Source: UBA10133 sp964528565 (lineage in GTDB: Bacteria > Patescibacteriota > Microgenomatia > UBA1400 > MFAQ01). From it: a stretch of 9,444 nucleotides of DNA. Below, one piece after another: positions 4,916 to 9,444 of this stretch. Both the position numbers and the translations under genes were made by a program. The stretch is from contig CAZGSP010000040.1 of assembly GCA_964528565.1 (NCBI GenBank), positions 1-9,444 on the forward strand, written 5' to 3'. Below the pieces are notes generated by a model that was given only the letters and a program-made list of their open reading frames with translations, did no database searches and had not been told where the DNA came from. Position 1 is the first letter of the stretch, and every line of letters begins with the position of its first letter.

Positions 4916-5045
4916 ACCACTTCGCAAGAGGTGGCAGCTAACCCCAAAAAGGCTCAGCGAAATAGGTCTATCTACATACTAATACCTCAAACCTATTCAC
5001 TAATCCCCTTTTTCCGTTGGCTAAATATTAAATAAATCTATTTCT
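4916..5045 (+). promoter_or_regulatory. Structured 5' leader of rplK-rplA, possible ribosomal-protein autoregulatory element
   Basis: No gene lies here, but the RNA can fold. A hairpin CCAC / GTGG with an inner CTT / AAG occupies 4917-4934. A long-range stem pairs AGCTAAC (4936-4942) with GTTGGCT (5016-5022) and, across a small C-rich internal loop, AAAAAGG (4946-4952) with CCTTTTT (5007-5013). Inside it AATAGGT (4961-4967) pairs with ACCTATT (4991-4997). In E. coli, L1 represses rplK-rplA by binding the leader; this leader could do the same, but I cannot show an L1-site consensus. The 23 bases before the ATG are AT-rich with no SD. Confidence 0.55.
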
Positions 5046-5471
5046 ATGGCCAAAAAAATCAAAGCCATCCTGAAGCTTAACCTTCCCGGTGGTACCGCCA
5101 ATCCCGCTCCTCCCGTAGGTCCCGCCCTGGGTCAGCACGGTGTTAATATCATGGAGTTCATCCAGCAGTACAACGCCAAAACGGCCGACATGAAAGGTCA
5201 GGTCATCCCCGCTCTCGTCACCATCTACGAAGACCGTTCCTTCAAGTTTGAGCTCAAAACCCCTCCGGTCTCCGCTCTTATAAAACAAACCCTAAACCTC
5301 AAGCTTGGATCGGGTGAACCGAATAAGAACAAGGTGGGTTCTATCACGAGAGATCAAATCCGTGCTATTGCCGAGAAAAAAATGCCCGACATGAACACCA
5401 CCGACATCAACTCGGCTATCAAAATGGTCGAAGGCACCTGTAAATCAATGGGTATTACTATTTCAGAATAA
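5046..5471 (+). CDS. rplK: 50S ribosomal protein L11
   Basis: 141 residues, the usual L11 length. L11 binds the GTPase-associated region of 23S rRNA at the base of the L7/L12 stalk and helps elongation factors and stringent-factor sensing. The N-terminal domain carries the family's PAPPVGPALGQHGVNIMEF block (residues 20-38), including the Pro-rich turn. The C-terminal RNA-binding domain (about 72-141) shows the GSGEPNKNKVGSITRDQI signature and ends with SMGI. The start is ATG at 5046, giving the standard MAKKIKA opening; no SD precedes it. Two bases separate its stop from the rplA start, so the two genes form one operon, transcribed from about 4916 and ended at 6400-6427. Confidence 0.98.
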   Translation: MAKKIKAILKLNLPGGTANPAPPVGPALGQHGVNIMEFIQQYNAKTADMKGQVIPALVTIYEDRSFKFELKTPPVSALIKQTLNLKLGSGEPNKNKVGSITRDQIRAIAEKKMPDMNTTDINSAIKMVEGTCKSMGITISE

Positions 5472-5473
5472 CT

Positions 5474-6385
5474 ATGACAAAAATAATCTGGAAAGAACTA
5501 TATACCGACCTGCCTACTCATATTGCCGAAGCTCTCCGCACCGCCCGCGTCAAACCCGAGCAAATCGTGGCCAAAGCAGATGGTGAATTGATGGCCATCG
5601 AAGGCATCAAAGAAGAAGACGTCAACACCATTAGAGCCATTTACAACACCGAAACGGCCGAAGGCGCCAAAAAAACGGAAGTCAAGCCGGCAGGCGCACA
5701 GTCCGCAGAAGGCGGATCCGATACCGCGGAAGGCGAACCAACACCCGCCGTCGAGAGTCCTAAAGAAGTCAAGAAGCCCAATCCTCCCAAAAAACGGGGC
5801 AAGAAGTACAAACTAATGGCCAAAGAGATCAAAGCGGATGAGATGTACTCCATCGAAGACGCCGTCGCCAAACTTCAGAAGCTGTCTCAAAGCACCAAAC
5901 TGAAAACCGTCGAGCTTACCATCAATACCCGTGAAACCGGTCTTCGTGGCGAACTCAAACTTCCTCACAGCACCGGTAAAGAGCTGAAAATCGCGATCTT
6001 CTCCGACAAAGTCGCCAAAGACGTCGAAGCGGGGAAAATCGACTTCAGTATCCTTCTTGCTACCCCGGCCGATATGCCAAAGCTCGCGCGTCTTGCCAAG
6101 ATCCTGGGCCCTAAAGGCCTGATGCCAAATCCGAAGTCCGGCACGGTCACCGACAATCCCGAGAAAAGAGCCGCCGATCTGACCGCAGGCGGGACTCTCC
6201 CCTACAAAACCGAAGCCAAGTTCCCCATTATTCATCTGGCCCTGGGTAAATCCACTCAAGACGCCAAAGATCTGGCCGAAAATATTACCGAAGCCCTAAA
6301 GGCCATCGGAGCCACCAAGATCAAGAACGCTTATCTCTCTTGCACCCACACTCCCAGTATGAAGCTTCATCTCGGCACTCTGTAA
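5474..6385 (+). CDS. rplA: 50S ribosomal protein L1 with N-terminal helix-hairpin-helix-like extension
   Basis: 303 residues against about 230 for typical L1, which binds 23S rRNA at the L1 stalk and helps release deacylated tRNA. Residues 12-57 (pattern LPTHIAEALRTARV..., then GELMAIEGIKEEDVNTIRA) resemble helix-hairpin-helix repeats of the NusA C-terminal or S13 type. Residues 60-105 are a low-complexity Ala/Glu/Pro/Lys linker. The L1 core starts at KKRGKKYKLM (106) and includes LPHSTGK, the hallmark LGPKGLMPNPKSGTV (211-225) and a normal C-terminal lobe. The core is only about 198 residues. The middle domain between IFSDKVAKDV and GKIDFSILLATP lacks the stretch that usually contains GADYVGG. 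The start is ATG at 5474, two bases after rplK. Later ATGs, for example 5817, would cut off the conserved KRGKKY, so the extension is in frame and real. No SD. Confidence 0.95.
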   Translation: MTKIIWKELYTDLPTHIAEALRTARVKPEQIVAKADGELMAIEGIKEEDVNTIRAIYNTETAEGAKKTEVKPAGAQSAEGGSDTAEGEPTPAVESPKEVKKPNPPKKRGKKYKLMAKEIKADEMYSIEDAVAKLQKLSQSTKLKTVELTINTRETGLRGELKLPHSTGKELKIAIFSDKVAKDVEAGKIDFSILLATPADMPKLARLAKILGPKGLMPNPKSGTVTDNPEKRAADLTAGGTLPYKTEAKFPIIHLALGKSTQDAKDLAENITEALKAIGATKIKNAYLSCTHTPSMKLHLGTL

Positions 6386-6399
6386 ATCGCCAAGTAAAC

Positions 6400-6427
6400 A
6401 AAAAACCCCCCGCCCGGGGGATTTTTT
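6400..6427 (+). terminator. Intrinsic terminator of rplK-rplA
   Basis: AAAAAA, then a CCCCC / GGGGG stem (5-base loop), then A and six T. The flanking A and T runs extend the stem and could let it work on both strands. It sits 14 bases past the rplA stop. Confidence 0.92.
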
Positions 6428-6432
6428 GTCAT

Positions 6433-6457
6433 AAAAAGCCCCGTCTTTCAACGGGGC
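6433..6457 (-). terminator. Intrinsic terminator of the 6476-8029 gene
   Basis: Minus-strand GCCCCGT-TGAAAG-ACGGGGC (7-bp stem) followed by five T, 18 bases past the stop codon, facing the rplA terminator. Confidence 0.9.
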
Positions 6458-6475
6458 TAAGGAATATTTCGGATT

Positions 6476-8029
6476 TCAAAACAAGATGATAATCACTCCA
6501 AAGAACAGGGGAATTAGCGTCCCCAAAATGCCAAAGTCGGCAATGTTCTGAAGGAAGGTACCGGTTTTTTGCAAACCAAGAACTTGTCTGTTCTCGGTTC
6601 GTCCCACTTCAGTGTCACCCATAGCGACCCCGATACCCACAGCCGTTAGTAGGGAAAAGACCCAAGCCAGAATCGGTGCTAAGACATTTAGCACTACGGT
6701 CACTAACACCGAAGTATTCTGGACTTGTACCAAGTACTCCACCCCGGCTGTCAAACCCCAGTTACTGAAACCAAAAACCAAGAGGATAAGTAACGCAATG
6801 AAAAAGGCCGACCCCTTCCCGTGTTTCTTGCCTACTTCCAAACTGGCTAAAATGATCACGGTAATGCCCAATATGATAATTAGGATCGTCAGCAAGGCTT
6901 CGATTCCACGACCGGTAAAAAGTAGTGTAAACACTCCCAACACAGTCGTTACTCCCGTCCAGGAAGCCCAGGTTGCTCCAAAAAGAGTACCTAGAGTCGT
7001 GATGAAGGTTAGTTTTCCGTAGTAGAACAGGGTGGCCGTAAATAGACCCAGTGCTGTCAAGAACGGTGTTAAGTCGGATTGAGATTTGATCGTAGAGGCA
7101 GCGTATGCCCAAAGCCAAATTAAAAACCCAACACCAACCATTATCCAACCTGGTAACGTAGCTTTAGACACAAGCACCAGTATGGGCATCGTCAGCCAGC
7201 CGGCCAATAGTCCTCGAATCCCAAAATAACCAGCATTCTGTTGACTTTTACGGCGGATCGAACCTTCTCCCCATGACCACAAGGTCAAAACCACCATCAA
7301 GATTAAACCGACTGCCGTCTTGGCACTTAACTGATTATTCAGGTTGCCCGGACTTAATTCAGGTACTTCCTTTGAAATCAGCTCAGACCAAAATGACCGG
7401 TCTTTCTTCTCCGACAGTGATTCGGATTGATTTGGATCCACCGGAATTGAAGTTGGTGAGATCTCGGGAGTTCCCGTAGGATCGGTAAGACTTTCACCGG
7501 TGGGGTACATGGTGTCGAAGCTGGGATAGGCGCTTCCGCTTCCGGAGAACATAAAGAATGCGCCCACAGCCAGAGCCAGTAACAACAAAGCTACGACCAC
7601 CACGAGCAACATCTTCTTACCCGTACCGGCCGGCTTTTTCCCTTCTTCTACCACCACACCTTCCACGGCTTCTCCACGGGGTTTCTTGGCAAACAACCCC
7701 TTAAATGGACTGGTCCTCGCCGGCTTTGGATCCGGACTACTTGTTCTTTGGCTACCGCGGGCACGAATCCTTTCGGCCCGTGTCGGACGGCTTCCGGAAC
7801 CGGCAGGAAGGGGAATCACAGGTGTATAGGTCGGTTCGGCCGATTGAGCGGGAGATTCCGAATTTAACTGAGCTTTTAACCACTCGGCCGACTTGTTACC
7901 CATTAATGCCTGATCCAAAAGGGCGTCGGCTTCGGCATCGGAACGCTGCTTGAGGGCGGCATACACAGCCGCGCCCGCGCTCCCTGGCCTAACCATGTCA
8001 TACCACTTCCTAAACTTGTTGGTATCCAT
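6476..8029 (-). CDS. Large multi-spanning membrane protein with cytosolic N-terminal domain, unknown function
   Basis: 517 residues, no recognised family. Residues 1-57 are a small, probably helical domain (WYDMVRPGSAGAAVYAAL, then DALLDQALMGNKSAEWLKAQL). Residues 58-137 are a Pro/Ser/Arg/Lys-rich disordered linker. A first TM lies at 139-161 (LLVVVVALLLLALAVGAFFMF) after a KK pair, then a 75-residue Ser/Thr/Pro-rich segment likely outside the cell. From about 236 on come roughly eight to ten further TM segments up to the C-terminus, which ends inside a membrane span (FFGVIIILF). No catalytic or transport motif was seen. The start is ATG at 8029 with SD TAGGAGGT at 8033-8040. Transcribed alone against rplA, with its own terminator. 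Candidate roles such as a scaffold, channel or transporter would be guesses. Confidence 0.85.
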   Translation of the reverse strand: MDTNKFRKWYDMVRPGSAGAAVYAALKQRSDAEADALLDQALMGNKSAEWLKAQLNSESPAQSAEPTYTPVIPLPAGSGSRPTRAERIRARGSQRTSSPDPKPARTSPFKGLFAKKPRGEAVEGVVVEEGKKPAGTGKKMLLVVVVALLLLALAVGAFFMFSGSGSAYPSFDTMYPTGESLTDPTGTPEISPTSIPVDPNQSESLSEKKDRSFWSELISKEVPELSPGNLNNQLSAKTAVGLILMVVLTLWSWGEGSIRRKSQQNAGYFGIRGLLAGWLTMPILVLVSKATLPGWIMVGVGFLIWLWAYAASTIKSQSDLTPFLTALGLFTATLFYYGKLTFITTLGTLFGATWASWTGVTTVLGVFTLLFTGRGIEALLTILIIILGITVIILASLEVGKKHGKGSAFFIALLILLVFGFSNWGLTAGVEYLVQVQNTSVLVTVVLNVLAPILAWVFSLLTAVGIGVAMGDTEVGRTENRQVLGLQKTGTFLQNIADFGILGTLIPLFFGVIIILF

Positions 8030-8068
8030 AATACCTCCTAATATTCAGATTTCAAAGTTCTCTGCCGA

Positions 8069-8094
8069 ATTATACTACTTTTCCCTTTCGTCAA
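8069..8094 (-). promoter_or_regulatory. Possible promoter of the 6476-8029 gene
   Basis: Minus strand TATAAT (8069-8074) is a perfect -10. The best -35 is TTGACG (8089-8094), but the spacer is only 14 bases, shorter than the usual 16-18, so either the -35 is fortuitous or the promoter is weak. Confidence 0.45.
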
Positions 8095-8140
8095 GCCGAT
8101 AATAAGCCAAATTGCGCACTGGCGTCATCACATATAAGAT

Positions 8141-8165
8141 AAAAAATCCCCGCCATTAGCGGGGA
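8141..8165 (-). terminator. Intrinsic terminator of the 8172-8342 gene
   Basis: Minus-strand TCCCCGC / GCGGGGA stem with a 5-base loop, followed by six T, directly after the stop of the small gene. It separates that gene from the large membrane protein downstream. Confidence 0.88.
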
Positions 8166-8171
8166 AAACGG

Positions 8172-8342
8172 TTACTTCAAAACAAGAACGTAAGGAAGAC
8201 CTTCCTTGACTTCTATGCGGCCGTTCCGGATCAACTCCTGGACATCCGGCTGTCTGACCTCCTGCGGAGCCATCGGCATTTCGCCTCCGGCCTGCCGGAT
8301 TTCATCCAAAGTTTTCAGTGCTCGCGGGGAAATATTATTCAT
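8172..8342 (-). CDS. 56-residue protein, possible minimal winged-helix-like fold
   Basis: The protein begins MNNISPRALKTLDEI and ends IEVKEGLPYVLVLK. The start is ATG at 8342 with SD AGGAG at 8348-8352. The stop (TAA at 8174-8172) is followed within 10 bases by a clear terminator. The SD, start, short frame and terminator together argue for a real gene despite its size. A helix (residues 6-18), a second helix (27-41, EVRQPDVQELIRNG) and two C-terminal strands (RIEV, YVLVL) look like the last helix and wing of a winged-helix domain, but the fold is a guess. No function can be given. Confidence 0.65.
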   Translation of the reverse strand: MNNISPRALKTLDEIRQAGGEMPMAPQEVRQPDVQELIRNGRIEVKEGLPYVLVLK

Positions 8343-8369
8343 TCACACTCCTATTGGAAAGATGCGTAC

Positions 8370-8398
8370 TTTACAGCGGGTATTTTACCATATATAAT
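8370..8398 (+). promoter_or_regulatory. Sigma-70 promoter of rplJ-rplL
   Basis: -35 TTTACA (8370-8375), a 17-base spacer, and -10 TATAAT (8393-8398). Predicted start near 8405, giving a leader of about 120 bases. It lies in the region upstream of the divergent 56-residue gene. Confidence 0.85.
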
Positions 8399-8404
8399 AG
8401 CCCA

Positions 8405-8525
8405 AGTTCCAAGACCAGAGGTTTACCCCGCTAAGGCGTGGGCGATTAATATCCTCTGCAGAACAGAAATCTGTTTTGCGCGTCTTGAGTACGCGTTTTT
8501 TTACGTCCAAATATAAACAACCACC
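8405..8525 (+). promoter_or_regulatory. Ribosomal protein L10 leader (autoregulatory RNA)
   Basis: The leader has the L10-leader pattern: AAGAC-x-AGAGG (8411-8421), an inner hairpin CCCCGC-TAAG-GCGTGGG (8425-8441, one bulged T), the conserved-looking GATTAAT (8444-8450), then CCTCTG (8453-8458) pairing with CAGAGG (8416-8421). A second hairpin, GCAGAACAG / CTGTTTTGC with an AAAT loop, spans 8458-8479. CAAGAC (8410-8415) can pair with GTCTTG (8482-8487), which would disrupt the attenuator stem at 8479-8495. In other bacteria the L10-L12 complex binds such leaders to turn down its own operon. The match is from memory of the family pattern. Confidence 0.78.
8478..8502 (+). terminator. Transcription attenuator in the rplJ leader
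   Basis: CGCGT-(7-base loop)-ACGCG followed by seven T ends 23 bases before the rplJ ATG. It forms an intrinsic terminator inside the leader, which only makes sense as a regulated attenuator of a needed downstream operon. Confidence 0.8.
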
Positions 8526-9047
8526 ATGCCAAATCAAAAAAAGGTTCACCAACTCGCCGAGATCGTCAAAAGTCTGAACGACTCTAAAGCTATTATCCTC
8601 ACCGAATACGCCGGTCTCACCGTCAAAGAGCAAAATCTGCTCCGCTCGGAAGCCGACAAAACAGGCGGTAAGTTCCTCGTCACCAAGAACAATCTCATGC
8701 GTCTCGCGCTCGAAGAAAAGTCCAAGGATCTGGCCAAAGATCTCGGCTCATTCCTGGAAGGACCGACCGCCGTTCTATTCAGTCCCGATGCCGTCTCCGC
8801 CTCCAAGGTCGTTTCCAAGTTCGCCGAAGATCACGAAAACCTCAAGATCAAAACAGGCGTCATGGACGACAAGATCATCACCTTTGCCGAGATCACAGCC
8901 CTGTCCAAGCTCCCGAGCCGCGAACAACTATTGGCTTCCCTATTGGCTCAGCTTCAAGCTCCCGCCCAGGCTTTGGTCCGCCAGCTTCAAGCTCCCATGC
9001 AAAACTTTGTCTATGGCCTGGAAGCTCTTCGTGCCAAACTGTCTTAA
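8526..9047 (+). CDS. rplJ: 50S ribosomal protein L10
   Basis: 173 residues, the normal L10 length. L10 anchors L7/L12 dimers on the ribosome and binds 23S rRNA next to L11. The N-terminal globular domain shows the family pattern (KAIILTEYAGLTVKEQNLLR; FLVTKNNLMRLAL; LEGPTAVLF). The C-terminal helix (about residues 131-172) carries the L12-binding modules, here including a near-exact 11-residue repeat (QLQAPAQALVR, QLQAPMQNFVY) before GLEAL. The ATG at 8526 gives the usual short N-terminus, and no SD precedes it. The gene is under a probable L10 leader with attenuator and is followed after 33 AT-rich bases by rplL with no terminator between, so they are cotranscribed. Confidence 0.97.
   Translation: MPNQKKVHQLAEIVKSLNDSKAIILTEYAGLTVKEQNLLRSEADKTGGKFLVTKNNLMRLALEEKSKDLAKDLGSFLEGPTAVLFSPDAVSASKVVSKFAEDHENLKIKTGVMDDKIITFAEITALSKLPSREQLLASLLAQLQAPAQALVRQLQAPMQNFVYGLEALRAKLS
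8949..9014 (+). repeat. 33-base tandem duplication inside rplJ
   Basis: CAGCTTCAAGCTCCC occurs exactly at 8949-8963 and 8982-8996, a period of 33 bases or 11 codons. The remaining 18 bases of each unit have diverged but keep the residue pattern (QALVR and QNFVY). It falls in the L12-binding helix of L10. Confidence 0.8.
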
Positions 9048-9080
9048 TTAGTCTCGTTAATTAATAAATAATAAAAAAAT

Positions 9081-9444
9081 ATGTCCGAGAAAGTCACAAA
9101 ACTCGTTGATCAGGTCAGTGAACTCTCTGTTTTGGAGGTTGCTGAGCTAGTCAAAGCTTTGGAGGAAAAGTTTGGTGTCTCTGCCGCTCCCGTCGCCGTC
9201 GCCGGTGGCGTAGCCGCAGCCGCCGCCGCTCCTGCCGAAGAAAAGACCGAATTTGACGTCGTCGTCACCGACGCAGGCGCCAATAAGATTGCTGTTATCA
9301 AAGCCGTCCGCGAGATCAAAACCGATTTAGGTTTGGTCGAAGCCAAGAACTTGGTAGAGAAAGCCCCCGCCACCATTATGGAGGGTGCCAAAAAAGAAGA
9401 CGCCGAAGCCGCTAAGAAGAAACTCGAAGAGGCCGGGGCGAAAG
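9081..9444 (+). CDS. rplL: 50S ribosomal protein L7/L12 (3' end outside window)
   Basis: 121 residues are visible; comparison with the family suggests about five are missing at the C-terminus. The N-terminal dimerisation domain (about 3-32, VTKLVDQVSELSVLEVAELV) binds the L10 helix. An Ala/Val-rich hinge (33-52) follows, then the factor-binding C-terminal domain from EKTEFDVVV with KIAVIKAVREI and LGLVEAKNLVEKAP, both hallmarks of L12. The C-terminal domain recruits and activates translation GTPases. The start is ATG at 9081, preceded by an A/T-only stretch with no SD. It is cotranscribed with rplJ. Confidence 0.97.
   Translation, partial: MSEKVTKLVDQVSELSVLEVAELVKALEEKFGVSAAPVAVAGGVAAAAAAPAEEKTEFDVVVTDAGANKIAVIKAVREIKTDLGLVEAKNLVEKAPATIMEGAKKEDAEAAKKKLEEAGAK

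Noticed and set aside
5641..6259. Long minus-strand frames opposite rplA
   Set aside because: They are shadows of a strongly conserved L1 frame with its codon periodicity; they have no SD and no family resemblance.
8385..8633. 82-codon minus-strand frame over the rplJ leader
   Set aside because: The sequence is explained by the L10 leader and the rplJ 5' end. The frame has no SD or family similarity.
9110..9391. Minus-strand Ala/Ser/Thr-rich frame opposite rplL
   Set aside because: It is the complement of the Ala-rich L7/L12 hinge and has no independent support.

Overview
The window carries the nusG - rplK - rplA - rplJ - rplL ribosomal-protein neighbourhood of a bacterium. The ribosomal genes are normal in order but split into three blocks by many small, mostly unrecognised genes. 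The divergent ribosomal proteins, tiny single-gene transcription units, abundant orphan membrane-anchored proteins and mixed use of Shine-Dalgarno (SD) sites suggest a Candidate Phyla Radiation (Patescibacteria) genome, perhaps Microgenomates/Katanobacteria-like. That placement is an inference from gene content; there is no rRNA in the window.

Layout. 1-336 is the 3' part of nusG. 398-4804 is an accessory block of nine small genes on both strands: two two-TM proteins with a similar C-terminal motif (442-930, 1061-1555), a GlcG/HbpS-like protein upstream in an operon with the second of these (1567-1995), a membrane-anchored Kazal-type inhibitor (2094-2453), four soluble orphan proteins (2450-2752, 2860-3162, 3283-3615, 3719-4195) and a two-TM protein with a beta-rich ectodomain (4289-4804). 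Most are single-gene units with their own promoter, ribosome binding site and intrinsic terminator, and the terminators repeat one another almost exactly. 4901-6427 is the rplK-rplA operon with a long, foldable 5' leader. Its L1 has an extra N-terminal helix-hairpin-helix-like domain and a shortened core. 6433-8342 is a second accessory block on the minus strand: a 517-residue multi-spanning membrane protein and a 56-residue protein. 8370-9444 is the rplJ-rplL operon, led by a consensus promoter and an L10-type leader with an attenuator; rplL runs off the window.

How it works together. The ribosomal genes encode the L11/L1 stalk regions and the L10-L7/L12 GTPase stalk, and NusG couples transcription to translation. 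Both ribosomal leaders look suited to feedback control. The accessory genes are insulated from the ribosomal operons by facing terminators. They encode several probable cell-surface proteins, which fits a host-contact or envelope role, but none has a function provable from sequence alone. The ribosomal genes lack Shine-Dalgarno sites, whereas nearly all the accessory genes have strong ones.

I see no tRNA, rRNA, CRISPR array, transposase or insertion sequence.
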